A stretch of 64,000 bases of DNA from an uncultured Marvinbryantia sp. (GCF_905201705.1 NZ_CAJKOX010000015.1:21845-85844); one strand, 5' to 3'. Counted from the stretch's first letter, positions 26,225-36,429 are shown. Numbers and translations are program-made. The notes: generated by a model not told the origin, from the sequence alone.

Positions 26225-28870
26225 GTGGAACAAGTGACACCAATGATGCAGCAGTACCTGGAAACGAAGAAAAATTATCCGGACTGTATCTTATTTTACC
26301 GGCTCGGCGATTTTTACGAGATGTTTTTTGATGATGCGCTGGTCGCGTCAAAGGAACTGGAAATCACGCTGACCGGCAAAAACTGCGGGATGGAGGAGCG
26401 CGCGCCGATGTGCGGCATCCCCTATCATGCCGTGGACAATTATTTAAACAAGCTGGTCTCAAAGGGCTATAAGGTCGCGATCTGTGAGCAGATGGAGGAT
26501 CCGAAGCAGGCAAAGGGTATTGTAAAGCGCGACGTGATCCGCATCGTCACGCCTGGCACAAACTTAGACAACCTCGCCCTGGACGAGACGAGGAACAACT
26601 ATCTGATGTGCATCGTCTGCATGGCGGATAAATTCGGCGTTTCCATCGCCGATATCTCAACGGGCGCCTATCTGGTGACGGAGCTGGATTCGTCGCGCAA
26701 GCTTACGGATGAAATTTTCAAATTTTCCCCAAAGGAGATCATCTGCACGCAGGCGCTCCTGATGAGCGGCGTCGATGTGGAGGATTTAAAGGAGCGGCTC
26801 GGCATCGCCGTCTACACGCTGGAGGACTGGTATTTTGACGATGATCTCTGCCGACAGGCGCTGAAAAAGCATTTCCGGACGGAAAGCCTCGACGGACTGG
26901 GGCTTGGCGATTTTAACTGCGGTGTGATCGCGGCAGGCGCGCTTTTGCAGTATCTGATCGAAACGCAGAAGACGTCCATCAGCAATCTGACAAAGCTTAC
27001 GCCCTACACCAGTGGGAAATATATGGTGCTTGACAGTTCTACCAGGCGCAACCTGGAGCTTTGCGAAACCCTGCGTGAAAAGCAGAAGCGCGGCTCCCTG
27101 CTCTGGGTACTTGACAAGACAAAGACGGCGATGGGCGCGCGTCTGCTGCGCAGCTTTATCGAACAGCCTCTCATCGACATCGACGAGATCGAGCGCCGCC
27201 AGGAGGCGGTTGCAGAGCTGAAGGCGAATGCGATCGCGCGTGAGGAGATCCGCGAATACTTAAATCCGGTGTATGACCTGGAGCGTCTGATCAGCAAGAT
27301 CAGCTACCAGACGGCTAATCCGCGCGATCTGATCGCGTTTAAAAGCTCGCTTTCCATGCTGCCGCACATCAAATACATTATGGGCGATTTTAAGAGCAGT
27401 CTTCTTTGCAATGTGCGCGATGATATTGACGTGCTGGAGGACCTCTGTGAGCTGGTGGAGCGCGCGATTATCGAGGAACCGCCGATCTCTATTCGCGACG
27501 GCAATCTGATCCGCGACGGGTTTCACGAGGAGGTGGACCGTCTGCGCCAGGCAAAGACGGAAGGGAAAACCTGGCTTGCCGATCTGGAGGCGAAGGAGCG
27601 CGAAAAGACCGGCATCAAAAATATGAAGATCAAGTACAACCGGGTGTTCGGCTATTACCTGGAGGTCACAAACTCCTACAAGGATCTGGTGCCGGATTAC
27701 TATACAAGAAAGCAGACGCTCGCGAACGCCGAGCGCTATATCACGCCGGAACTGAAGGAGCTGGAGGATATCATCCTCGGGGCGGAGGACCGTCTCGTTT
27801 CGCTGGAATACGAGTTGTTCTGCGAGGTGCGCGATAAGATTGCCGGAGAGATCCTCCGCATTCAGAAGACGGCAAAGGCGATCGCCGGGATCGACGTTTT
27901 CACGTCGCTGGCGCTGGTTGCCGAGCAGAATAACTATGTCTGCCCGAAGATGAACGGCCGCGGGCTGATCCAAATCCATGACGGACGTCATCCGGTCGTG
28001 GAAAAAATGATAAAGAACGATATGTTTATCGCAAACGATACGCTCCTGGACAACCACAAAAACCGTATTTCCATTATCACGGGGCCGAATATGGCGGGAA
28101 AATCCACGTACATGCGCCAGACGGCGCTGATCGTGCTGATGGCGCAGATCGGATCGTTCGTGCCGGCGTCGGATGCAAAGATCGGCATTGTCGACCGTAT
28201 CTTTACACGCGTGGGCGCATCGGACGACCTCGCCTCCGGGCAGAGTACCTTTATGGTGGAGATGACAGAGGTGGCAAACATCCTGCGCAACGCGACGGCG
28301 GACAGTCTGCTCGTGCTTGATGAGATCGGGCGCGGCACCAGCACCTTCGACGGACTGAGCATTGCCTGGGCAGTAGTGGAGCATATCAGCAATCCGAAGC
28401 TTCTCGGAGCAAAGACGCTGTTTGCCACTCACTATCACGAGCTGACAGAGCTGGAGGGCAAGCTGTCCTCGGTAAATAATTACTGCATTGCCGTCAAGGA
28501 GCGCGGCGACGACATTGTTTTCCTGCGGAAGATCGTAAGGGGCGGCGCGGACAAGAGCTACGGCATCCAGGTGGCAAAGCTTGCAGGCGTGCCGGACAGC
28601 ATCATCGAGCGCGCGAAGGAGCTGGTACAGGAGCTGAGCGACGCCGATATCACAGAAGCGGTGCACGAGGCGAAAACCGAGGGAAAGACTGCAAAGCCGA
28701 AAAAGAAAAAATATGACCAGGTCGATCTCGACCAGATGACCTTATTCGATACGGTAAGCGACGAGGACGTTCTGAACGAGCTAAAGGAGATCGAGATATC
28801 CACCCTGACGCCGATCGAGGCACTGAATGTGCTGAACCGGCTGCAGAGCAGATTAAAGAACCGCTGGTAG
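26225..28870 (+). CDS. mutS: DNA mismatch repair protein MutS
   Basis: An 881-residue MutS1 that finds base mismatches. The mismatch-recognition motif FYRLGDFYEMFFDDA is at residues 20-34, and the ATPase has Walker A GPNMAGKST at 620-628, then LVLDEIGRGTSTFDGLSIAW. The start is GTG at 26225, preceded by GGAGAGAGG, just after the miaB stop. Confidence 0.98.
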   Translation: MEQVTPMMQQYLETKKNYPDCILFYRLGDFYEMFFDDALVASKELEITLTGKNCGMEERAPMCGIPYHAVDNYLNKLVSKGYKVAICEQMEDPKQAKGIVKRDVIRIVTPGTNLDNLALDETRNNYLMCIVCMADKFGVSIADISTGAYLVTELDSSRKLTDEIFKFSPKEIICTQALLMSGVDVEDLKERLGIAVYTLEDWYFDDDLCRQALKKHFRTESLDGLGLGDFNCGVIAAGALLQYLIETQKTSISNLTKLTPYTSGKYMVLDSSTRRNLELCETLREKQKRGSLLWVLDKTKTAMGARLLRSFIEQPLIDIDEIERRQEAVAELKANAIAREEIREYLNPVYDLERLISKISYQTANPRDLIAFKSSLSMLPHIKYIMGDFKSSLLCNVRDDIDVLEDLCELVERAIIEEPPISIRDGNLIRDGFHEEVDRLRQAKTEGKTWLADLEAKEREKTGIKNMKIKYNRVFGYYLEVTNSYKDLVPDYYTRKQTLANAERYITPELKELEDIILGAEDRLVSLEYELFCEVRDKIAGEILRIQKTAKAIAGIDVFTSLALVAEQNNYVCPKMNGRGLIQIHDGRHPVVEKMIKNDMFIANDTLLDNHKNRISIITGPNMAGKSTYMRQTALIVLMAQIGSFVPASDAKIGIVDRIFTRVGASDDLASGQSTFMVEMTEVANILRNATADSLLVLDEIGRGTSTFDGLSIAWAVVEHISNPKLLGAKTLFATHYHELTELEGKLSSVNNYCIAVKERGDDIVFLRKIVRGGADKSYGIQVAKLAGVPDSIIERAKELVQELSDADITEAVHEAKTEGKTAKPKKKKYDQVDLDQMTLFDTVSDEDVLNELKEIEISTLTPIEALNVLNRLQSRLKNRW

Positions 28871-28904
28871 GGGATCCACAAAAGAAAATGGAGCATGATT
28901 CATT

Positions 28905-31001
28905 ATGAGAGAAATTGCAGTGCTCGATGAGCAGACAATTGATAAAATAGCAGCCGGAGAGGTGATCGAGCGCCCGGCTTCCATCGTGAAGGAGCTGGTG
29001 GAGAATGCGATCGATGCCGGCGCGAACGCCGTCACGGTGGAGATCCGGGACGGCGGCATCTCCCTTATCCGTATCACTGACAACGGCTCCGGCATCAAGG
29101 CAAAGCAGGTGCCGGTTGCATTCCTGCGCCACGCGACCAGCAAGATCCGCAAGGCGGACGATCTTCTGGATGTCACGTCGCTTGGATTCCGCGGCGAGGC
29201 GCTCTCCAGCATCGCGGCGGTCTGCCAGGTGGAGCTGATCACGAAAACAGCGGATAGTCTGACCGGCGTGCGTTATCTGATCGAGGGCGGCAAAGAGAAA
29301 AGCCTGGAGGAGATCGGCGCACCCGACGGAACGACGTTTCTGGTGCGCAACATCTTTTACAATACCCCGGCGCGGAAAAAATTTCTGAAAACGGCGCAGA
29401 CCGAGGCGGGCTATATCAGCGACATGGTGGAGCATATCGCGCTCTCGCACCCGGAGGTTTCGTTTAAGTTTATCTCCAACAACCAGACAAAGCTTCATAC
29501 CTCCGGGAATCATCAGTTAAAGGATATCATTTATCATGTCTACGGGCGCGATATCGCGGCGAATCTGATCGAGGTGGACGCCGGAAACGATTCTGTCCGC
29601 ATAAACGGTTTTATTGGAAAGCCGGTGATCTCCAGAGGCAACCGCAACTACGAAAATTACTTTGTAAACGGGCGTTATATCCGCAGCAGCATCATCGCAA
29701 AGGCGATCGAGGACGCCTATCATACGTTTATGATGAAGCATAAATATCCTTTTACGGTACTGCACTTTACGATTGACGGAAATCTGCTGGATGTCAACGT
29801 GCATCCGACAAAAATGGAGCTGCGCTTCGCGGAAAATGAACGCATGTATCAGCTTGTCTATGAAACAGTGCGCGGCGCGCTTTCCCACCGGGAGATGATC
29901 GTGCAGGTGGGTGTCGGCAAGGATGAGCCTCAGAAAAAAGAAGAGCCGAAAGGCAGGATCCCCGTGGCAGAGCCATTTGAGACGATGCGGCGCAGAATGG
30001 AGCAGACAGACTCCCAGGTGCGCGAGCGCCCGGCATATACGACAAATGTGCCTGCAGACAATGTTCCGCCTTCACCGGAAGCAAAGACAGAGCGTCCCCT
30101 GCCCGATCCGGCGCCGCAGACGGGACAGGAGACACTGCAGACAGAGCGCACAATTCCCAGGCTCGTTCCCCGGTTTTCTGCGCGGCCAGAGACAGCGCCG
30201 GTATCGGATGTACCGGCAGCAATGACGGCGCCCGCTGTGGCAGAAACGACGATAACGCCGGTACCGGAGACTCCGGTAAATTCTCCTGAAAATGCGGAAG
30301 CAATCTCCGGGGATATCCCGGAGTGGGAGAGAGCTGCGCTCAATCCGCAGCCATCTGCCCCCGCCGACTTAAAAGGCGAACAGATTAGCCTTTTCGAGGA
30401 TAAGCTGCTCTCGAAGGAGCATGTAAAAGAGCATCGCATCATTGGGCAGGTGTTTGACACTTACTGGATCGTACAGTTCCAGGACAAGCTGTTTCTGATC
30501 GACCAGCACGCGGCGCACGAAAAGGTTCTCTACGAGCGCATGAAAAAATCTATGGCGAACCGCGAATTTACCTCGCAGATTTTAAATCCGCCGATCATCC
30601 TCACCTTGAATATGGCGGAGGCGGCGCTGCTTGAGAAATACCGGGAGCGCTTTAACGAGATCGGCTTTGAGATCGAGGAATTCGGCGGGCGTGAATATGC
30701 TCTGCGCGCCGTTCCCGATAATCTGTTCGGGCTTGCCGATAAGGAGCTGTTTCTGGAAATGCTGGACGGGCTTGCCGCGCAGACGGATGCACTCAGCATT
30801 GAAACGATCGATGACAAGATCGCGACCATGTCCTGCAAGGCGGCGGTGAAGGGAAATTCACGTCTGTCAACGGCAGAGATCCACGCGCTCATCGACGAGC
30901 TGCTTACTCTGGAAAATCCCTACAACTGCCCGCACGGCAGACCAACCATCATCTCCATGTCGAAATATGACCTGGAGAAAAAGTTTAAAAGGATTGTTTA
31001 G
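28905..31001 (+). CDS. mutL: DNA mismatch repair protein MutL (endonuclease type)
   Basis: A 698-residue MutL. The N-terminal GHKL ATPase has ENAIDAGAN, ITDNGSGI and SLGFRGEALSSI. A linker of about 150 residues rich in proline, glutamate and threonine (near 340-500) precedes the C-terminal dimerisation domain, which carries the endonuclease metal motif DQHAAHEKVLYE. Such MutL proteins nick the strand themselves, in agreement with the lack of MutH in Gram-positive bacteria. Follows mutS after 34 bases. Confidence 0.97.
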   Translation: MREIAVLDEQTIDKIAAGEVIERPASIVKELVENAIDAGANAVTVEIRDGGISLIRITDNGSGIKAKQVPVAFLRHATSKIRKADDLLDVTSLGFRGEALSSIAAVCQVELITKTADSLTGVRYLIEGGKEKSLEEIGAPDGTTFLVRNIFYNTPARKKFLKTAQTEAGYISDMVEHIALSHPEVSFKFISNNQTKLHTSGNHQLKDIIYHVYGRDIAANLIEVDAGNDSVRINGFIGKPVISRGNRNYENYFVNGRYIRSSIIAKAIEDAYHTFMMKHKYPFTVLHFTIDGNLLDVNVHPTKMELRFAENERMYQLVYETVRGALSHREMIVQVGVGKDEPQKKEEPKGRIPVAEPFETMRRRMEQTDSQVRERPAYTTNVPADNVPPSPEAKTERPLPDPAPQTGQETLQTERTIPRLVPRFSARPETAPVSDVPAAMTAPAVAETTITPVPETPVNSPENAEAISGDIPEWERAALNPQPSAPADLKGEQISLFEDKLLSKEHVKEHRIIGQVFDTYWIVQFQDKLFLIDQHAAHEKVLYERMKKSMANREFTSQILNPPIILTLNMAEAALLEKYRERFNEIGFEIEEFGGREYALRAVPDNLFGLADKELFLEMLDGLAAQTDALSIETIDDKIATMSCKAAVKGNSRLSTAEIHALIDELLTLENPYNCPHGRPTIISMSKYDLEKKFKRIV

Positions 31002-31002
31002 T

Positions 31003-31968
31003 ATGACAAAAAAACCGTTACTGATCCTCACCGGTCCGACGGCGGTCGGCAAAACGGCGCTGTCCATTGCGCTGGCAAAGGCGGTCGGCGGCGAGATCAT
31101 TTCCGCAGATTCCATGCAGGTGTACAGAGGCATGGACATTGGATCGGCAAAAATCACCCGCGAAGAGATGGACGGTGTGCCGCATTATCTGATCGACGAG
31201 CTGGAGCCGGAGGAGGAATTTCACGTTGTCCGTTTCCAGGAGCTTGCAAAAAAATATATGGAGCAGATTTACGCAAAGGGGAAGATCCCGATTCTGGTCG
31301 GCGGCACCGGCTTTTACATCCAGGCGGTGCTTTACGACATTGACTTTACACAGAATGAAGGCGATGGCAGCTACCGCAGGGAGCTGGAGCTGCTTGCAAA
31401 AGAAAAGGGAAACGAATATCTTCATGCGATGCTCGTCTCCGTGGACGAAAAGGCGGCGCAGGAAATCCACGCAAACAATGTAAAGCGCGTGATCCGCGCC
31501 CTGGAATTTTATCATGAAAGCGGAAGTCCTATCTCTGCGCACAACGAGGCGCAGCGGCATAAGGAATCCCCCTACAACGCCGCCTATTTCGTGCTGAACG
31601 AAAACCGGCAGACGCTTTATGCGCGGATCGACCGGCGCGTGGATGAAATGCTGGAAAATGGTCTGCTGGACGAGGTACGCGCCCTGAAAACGCGCGGCTG
31701 CACCGCCAAAATGGTCTCCATGCAGGGACTCGGCTATAAGGAAATGCTGGATTATCTGGACGGTAACTGCACCTATGAGGAAGCGGTTTACCGCCTGAAG
31801 CGCGACACGCGTCATTTTGCGAAGCGCCAGATCACCTGGTTCAAGCGTGAGCGCGACGTCATCTGGCTGCAAAAAGAGGATTTTGGCGGAAGCGGGGAGA
31901 TCCTCGCCTATATGCTGGATTTTATAGAACATCAGAGAGGAATAGCATTATGTCACAAAATGCAATAG
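31003..31968 (+). CDS. miaA: tRNA dimethylallyltransferase
   Basis: Transfers dimethylallyl from DMAPP to A37 of tRNA, the step before MiaB. 321 residues with P-loop LTGPTAVGKTAL, SADSMQVYRGMDIGSAK and the VGGTGFYIQAVLYDIDF segment. The ATG at 31003 follows AAAGGA and almost abuts the mutL stop; the longer frame from 30967 overlaps mutL and is not needed. It overlaps the next gene by 19 bases. Confidence 0.97.
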   Translation: MTKKPLLILTGPTAVGKTALSIALAKAVGGEIISADSMQVYRGMDIGSAKITREEMDGVPHYLIDELEPEEEFHVVRFQELAKKYMEQIYAKGKIPILVGGTGFYIQAVLYDIDFTQNEGDGSYRRELELLAKEKGNEYLHAMLVSVDEKAAQEIHANNVKRVIRALEFYHESGSPISAHNEAQRHKESPYNAAYFVLNENRQTLYARIDRRVDEMLENGLLDEVRALKTRGCTAKMVSMQGLGYKEMLDYLDGNCTYEEAVYRLKRDTRHFAKRQITWFKRERDVIWLQKEDFGGSGEILAYMLDFIEHQRGIALCHKMQ

Positions 31969-33248
31969 AAGAAATGTATGCGGAGCTTGGCATCAGCCGC
32001 CAGGTATTCGCTTTCGGACAGAAAATTGAGCAGGAGCTGCTTCCACGGTTTGCCAAAATACAGAAAACCGCGGAATATAATCAGTTAAAGGTAGTGCGCG
32101 CCATGCAGAAGTGCCGCGTCAGCGCGGAATGCTTCCAGTCCGGTACCGGCTACGGCTACAACGATATCGGGCGCGACACCCTGGAAGAGGTTTACGCAAA
32201 CGTGTTCCACACCGAAGCGGCGCTTGTGCGCGCACAGATCACCTGCGGAACGCATGCGCTCGCCGTGGCGCTCGCCGGAAACCTGCGCCCCGGCGACGAG
32301 CTTTTGTCCATCTCCGGCAAACCCTACGACACGCTTGAGGAGGTGATCGGTATCCGCCCCTCAAATGGCTCGCTGGCTGAGTACGGCGTCAGCTACCGCC
32401 AGGTGGATCTGCTCGCGGACGGAAGCTTCGATTTTGACGGCATCCGGGCGGCGATCCGGCCGAATACAAAGCTGGTGGAAATCCAGCGATCCAAGGGCTA
32501 TCAGACGCGCCCGACGCTCTCCGTGCAGGCGATCGCGGAGGCGATCCGGTTTGTGAAGAACGTCAATCCCGACATTCTGATCCTGGTGGATAATTGCTAC
32601 GGGGAATTTGTTGAGGAGGAAGAACCGAGCGATTTCGGAGCCGATATGGTAGTCGGCTCTCTGATCAAAAACCCCGGCGGCGGGCTTGCGCCGATCGGCG
32701 GCTACATTGCAGGCACGAAAAAATGTATCGAAAATGCGGCGTACCGCCTGACCTCTCCCGGTCTCGGACGCGAGGTGGGCGCGTCGCTTGGCGTAAACCG
32801 CGATTTTTTCCAGGGACTTTTTCTGGCGCCGACCGTAGTGGCGGGCGCGCTCAAGGGTGCGATCTTTGCCGCAAATATCTACGAACGCCTGGGCTTTAAG
32901 GTTGTGCCGAACGGCACGGAGGATCGCCATGACATTATCCAGGCGGTAGAATTCGGCACGCCGGAGGGACTGGTTGCTTTCTGCGAAGGCATTCAGTTTG
33001 CCGCTCCTGTGGACAGCTATGTAACGCCGGAGCCGTGGGCGATGCCGGGCTACGACAGCGACGTTATCATGGCGGCCGGCGCTTTTATCCAGGGTTCTTC
33101 GATCGAGCTGAGCGCCGACGGACCGTTAAAACCCCCGTATGCCGCTTATTTCCAGGGCGGACTTACCTGGGAGCACGCAAAGCTCGGCATTCTGCGCTCT
33201 CTGCAGCGCCTTGTGGAGAAGGGCATTGTTTCTCTGGAGGAACTATGA
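31950..33248 (+). CDS. PLP-dependent enzyme of the YnbB / methionine gamma-lyase-like (aluminium resistance) family
   Basis: A 432-residue fold-type I PLP enzyme. QITCGTHALAVALAGNLRPGD, ILVDNCYGEFVE and VVGSLIKNPGGGLAPIGGY, with the PLP lysine in SLIKN, match the YnbB group, annotated as aluminium resistance protein or methionine gamma-lyase family. True substrate unknown. The same gene follows miaA in other Clostridia. It overlaps miaA by 19 bases and the next flavoprotein by four (ATGA). Confidence 0.9.
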   Translation: MSQNAIEEMYAELGISRQVFAFGQKIEQELLPRFAKIQKTAEYNQLKVVRAMQKCRVSAECFQSGTGYGYNDIGRDTLEEVYANVFHTEAALVRAQITCGTHALAVALAGNLRPGDELLSISGKPYDTLEEVIGIRPSNGSLAEYGVSYRQVDLLADGSFDFDGIRAAIRPNTKLVEIQRSKGYQTRPTLSVQAIAEAIRFVKNVNPDILILVDNCYGEFVEEEEPSDFGADMVVGSLIKNPGGGLAPIGGYIAGTKKCIENAAYRLTSPGLGREVGASLGVNRDFFQGLFLAPTVVAGALKGAIFAANIYERLGFKVVPNGTEDRHDIIQAVEFGTPEGLVAFCEGIQFAAPVDSYVTPEPWAMPGYDSDVIMAAGAFIQGSSIELSADGPLKPPYAAYFQGGLTWEHAKLGILRSLQRLVEKGIVSLEEL

Positions 33249-34492
33249 AAAAAATAATCGTGATCGGCGCCGGAGCCTCCGGTATGCTTGCCGCGATCAC
33301 TGCGGCGCGGCAGGGGGCTTCGGTTACCCTTTTAGAGGGGATGGAAAAGCCTGGAAAAAAATTGCTCATCACCGGAAGCGGCCGCTGCAATCTTACCAAT
33401 CTGCGGCAGGAGAGCACATGCTACCGCGGAGCGGACGCCGAATTTGTCGGGAACGTTCTTAAGCAATTCACTGTCTCTGATACGCTCTCTTTTTTCCGGG
33501 AAATCGGGCTGCTGACAATCGCGCGCGACGGCTACGTTTATCCCGTCACCGGGCAGGCATCCTCCGTGCTGGAAGTGCTGCTGCTGGAGATAAAGCGTCT
33601 CGGTGTAAAACTGAAATGTACGGAGAAGGTGCTCTCTATCGAAAAAAACATGCTTTTCCGTGTGCGGACCGCCGGGTGGACATATGAGGCGGACGCGGTG
33701 ATCCTTGCCGCCGGTTCTAAGGCGGCTCCTGCTACCGGTTCCGACGGAAGCGGCTATGCGCTTGCAAAGAAGTGCGGTCACTCACTTGTGACGCCGCGGG
33801 AAGCGCTCGTTCCGCTCACTATCCGTGAGAGCTGGATAAAAAAACTTTCCGGACTTCGAATGCAGGCGGCCGTCACCTTAGAGGGACACACTGAAAAAGG
33901 AGAGCTGCAGTGGACGGACACCGGTATCTCCGGCATCGTCGTTTTCCAGCTCAGCCGCTTCGCGGTGCGCGCGCTTGCAGAGCGCCCGGGCGTGACTGGC
34001 GGAAAAACAAAAAGCGTCCCCGTGCAGCTTGACCTGCTCCCTTCTGTTTCTGCTGAGGAATTGTTTAACCATTTAGCAAACCGAAAAGCACTGCAGCCGG
34101 ACGGATGCAGCGCTGAGAGCCTGCTTGCCGGTGTTTTTGCGAAAAAAGCGATCGCGCCTCTTTTGCAGGCTGCCAAAATCAACCCCTCTGAAAAGGCAGC
34201 AAAGTTAAGCGATAAGGATCTTCACCGGCTGGTAACTACCGTCAAGCAGCTTACGCTTACTGTATCCGGCAGCAGATCCTTTGAGCAGGCACAGGTCTGC
34301 CAGGGCGGCGTATGCTGTACGGAAATACATCCGCAGACGCTGGAATCCCGGAAAATGCCGGGGCTTTATATTGTCGGGGAGCTGCTTGACGTAGACGGCA
34401 TCTGCGGCGGCTACAATCTCCAGTGGGCGTGGGCGAGCGGCTTTGCGGCAGGCAGGGCGGCAGCAGCCCGGCAGTCCTGCTCGCAGGAATGA
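33245..34492 (+). CDS. HI0933/BaiN-like flavoprotein
   Basis: A 415-residue FAD-dependent oxidoreductase. The N-terminal Rossmann motif IGAGASGMLAAITAA and GKKLLITGSGRCNLTN are the HI0933 signature; the end GGYNLQWAWASGFAAGRAAA closes the FAD site. BaiN of gut Clostridia belongs here and takes part in bile acid dehydroxylation, but most members have no known substrate, so that activity is not claimed. The ATG at 33245 overlaps the stop before it; the longer frame from 33035 lies inside the PLP-enzyme gene. Confidence 0.92.
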   Translation: MKKIIVIGAGASGMLAAITAARQGASVTLLEGMEKPGKKLLITGSGRCNLTNLRQESTCYRGADAEFVGNVLKQFTVSDTLSFFREIGLLTIARDGYVYPVTGQASSVLEVLLLEIKRLGVKLKCTEKVLSIEKNMLFRVRTAGWTYEADAVILAAGSKAAPATGSDGSGYALAKKCGHSLVTPREALVPLTIRESWIKKLSGLRMQAAVTLEGHTEKGELQWTDTGISGIVVFQLSRFAVRALAERPGVTGGKTKSVPVQLDLLPSVSAEELFNHLANRKALQPDGCSAESLLAGVFAKKAIAPLLQAAKINPSEKAAKLSDKDLHRLVTTVKQLTLTVSGSRSFEQAQVCQGGVCCTEIHPQTLESRKMPGLYIVGELLDVDGICGGYNLQWAWASGFAAGRAAAARQSCSQE

Positions 34493-34512
34493 AACTTTGG
34501 AAAGGAACGTAC

Positions 34513-36117
34513 ATGAATAAAATTCGTATTTCACAGATAAAGCTCCCGGTGACTTACACGGAGCAGGATTTAAAGCAGGCGTCGGCAAAAGCGCTGCACA
34601 TTTCTGCAGCGCAGATCAAGTCGCTTACCATCCGTAAGCGCTCTGTTGATGCCCGAAAAAAGCCGGATATCCGTTATATTTTTACCGTGGATGTTGAGAC
34701 GGCAATGGATGCGCACGTCCTGTTGAAAAAACAGAAGAGCGCTGATATTTCCCTTGCGGAGGATATTGTCTACCAGTATCCGGTGCCGGGAAGCGAGCCG
34801 CTGCCAGATCGTCCGGTAATCGCGGGCTGCGGACCTGCCGGGCTTTTCTGCGGACTTCTGCTGGCGCGCTGCGGCTACCGCCCGCTTATTTTAGAGCGTG
34901 GCGAGGACGTGGATACCCGCACCAAAACAGTAGAAAATTTCTGGAAAACCGGAGCGTTAAAAGAAAATTCGAACGTCCAGTTCGGCGAGGGCGGAGCCGG
35001 AACCTTCTCGGACGGCAAGCTGAACACACTTGTAAAGGATCATGCCGGCAGAAACCGTTTTGTCCTGGAAACCTTTGTGAAGGCGGGCGCCGATGCGGAC
35101 ATCCTCTATGTAAATAAACCGCATATCGGAACCGACGTCCTGCGCACAGTTGTGAAAAATATCCGGCAGGAGATCGAATCACTTGGCGGCGAGGTGCGCT
35201 TTGGTCAGCAGATCACCGATTTTTCTGTAAAAAGCGGCCGGCTCACAGGCATCACGGTAAACGGCAGGGAAACGCTGGACTGCAGCGTGTGCGTCCTCGC
35301 GATCGGGCACAGCGCCCGCGACACCTTTGCATTGCTGGAAAAAAAGCAGATTCCCATGCAGGCAAAGGCGTTTGCGGTCGGACTGCGCATCGAGCACCCG
35401 CAGGAGATGATTGATTTCTCCCAATATGGCTTGCGGTTTGGCGCCGGGCAGCTTCCGGCCGCCGACTACAAGCTCACCGGTAAGCTGAAAAACGGCAGAG
35501 GTGTGTATTCCTTCTGCATGTGTCCCGGCGGATACGTTGTCAATGCCTCCTCAGAAAAAGAATCGCTTGCCGTCAACGGCATGAGCTACCGCGCGCGTGA
35601 CAGCCGAAACGCGAACAGCGCGGTCGTCGTCACCGTCACACCGGATGATTACCCGGAGAAGGGCGTGCTCGGCGGCGTACAGTTTCAGAGAAATCTGGAG
35701 CGCTTTGCATACCGTGCAGGCGAGGGGAACGTGCCGGTGCAGCTTTTTGCAGACTTTCAGAAGCGGCAGAAGAGCAGCAGTCTCGGCGAGGTGGAGCCTG
35801 CCATTAAGGGAAAATGGCAGCTTGCCGACCTGCGCGCAGGACTTCCGGCTTTCCTTGCGGACTCCCTGGAGGAGGGCGTGCTGCTGTTCGATCATAAGAT
35901 CAGGGGCTTTGCGCGCGGCGATGCCCTGTTTTCCGGAGTGGAGAGCAGAACCTCCTCACCGGTGCGGATATTGCGCGGCGACAACTTCACCTCCCCCTGC
36001 GCCGAAGGGCTTTATCCCTGCGGGGAGGGCGCCGGATACGCCGGAGGCATCACCTCGGCGGCGGTGGACGGCATGAAATGCGCGGAGGCGATCGTACGAA
36101 AATATTGTCGGCTGTAG
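34513..36117 (+). CDS. FAD-dependent protein, NAD-utilising dehydrogenase-like (COG2509 type)
   Basis: A 534-residue flavoprotein with an N-terminal basic domain (about 1-90, with SLTIRKRSVDARKKPDIRY), then AGCGPAGLFCGLLLARCGYR for FAD, QFGEGGAGTFSDGKLNT, and a C-terminal CGEGAGYAGGITSAAVDG. The layout is that of COG2509, an uncharacterised family often near BaiN-like genes. The ATG at 34513 follows GGAAAGGAAC; the frame from 34423 overlaps the previous gene. It is the last gene before the folded intergenic element. Confidence 0.88.
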   Translation: MNKIRISQIKLPVTYTEQDLKQASAKALHISAAQIKSLTIRKRSVDARKKPDIRYIFTVDVETAMDAHVLLKKQKSADISLAEDIVYQYPVPGSEPLPDRPVIAGCGPAGLFCGLLLARCGYRPLILERGEDVDTRTKTVENFWKTGALKENSNVQFGEGGAGTFSDGKLNTLVKDHAGRNRFVLETFVKAGADADILYVNKPHIGTDVLRTVVKNIRQEIESLGGEVRFGQQITDFSVKSGRLTGITVNGRETLDCSVCVLAIGHSARDTFALLEKKQIPMQAKAFAVGLRIEHPQEMIDFSQYGLRFGAGQLPAADYKLTGKLKNGRGVYSFCMCPGGYVVNASSEKESLAVNGMSYRARDSRNANSAVVVTVTPDDYPEKGVLGGVQFQRNLERFAYRAGEGNVPVQLFADFQKRQKSSSLGEVEPAIKGKWQLADLRAGLPAFLADSLEEGVLLFDHKIRGFARGDALFSGVESRTSSPVRILRGDNFTSPCAEGLYPCGEGAGYAGGITSAAVDGMKCAEAIVRKYCRL

Positions 36118-36147
36118 CATGGTGCTCCCCTCATAGCCTAGCCGGGG

Positions 36148-36315
36148 AATTCTTCAGCCATGCAGACCACAGCCCGCCTTTTTCAAAGGCGTCGCTGCTG
36201 CGCAGCTTACGGCTGTGGTTGCTGGCTATACGCCATATGTCAAATCACAGAAACGTCTGCTTACATGCAAGCATGAGACAGCCATTTCTGTGATTTGCCG
36301 CATGGCTGAAGAGTT
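36148..36315. repeat. Cloverleaf-like multi-branched inverted-repeat element
   Basis: A 13-base perfect outer stem, TCTTCAGCCATGC at 36151-36163 with GCATGGCTGAAGA at 36300-36312, is extended three more pairs with one wobble. It encloses three arms. Arm A pairs ACCACAGCC (36166-36174) with GGCTGTGGT (36211-36219) and carries two sub-hairpins (36175-36191 and 36194-36206). Arm B is a small TGGC/GCCA hairpin (36223-36235). Arm C pairs CAAATCACAGAAA (36241-36253) with TTTCTGTGATTTG (36285-36297) plus inner pairs. Unpaired bases are few. It could be a structured RNA or a mobile palindromic repeat. The rest of the gap (36316-36429) holds TTGACG at 36336 and an extended -10 TGGTATGAT at 36375-36382, not properly spaced with each other, so no sure promoter for radC. 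Confidence 0.8.
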
Positions 36316-36429
36316 GGTCACAAATTTTTAAGGAATTGACGTATATACTTTTTTTTAAAAATGTGCTATCATGTGGTATGATTATAAGGCATAATTTGTT
36401 TTCCTGCCGGGAAAGAGTCTTTATATGCT

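Noticed and set aside
27260..28666. A 468-residue minus-strand frame
   Set aside because: Antisense to mutS, whose motifs are intact; the translation looks like a shadow rich in His, Arg and Val.
33035..33244. Longer N-terminus for the BaiN-like flavoprotein
   Set aside because: It overlaps the end of the PLP-enzyme gene, and the FAD motif normally starts at the very N-terminus, as it does from 33245.
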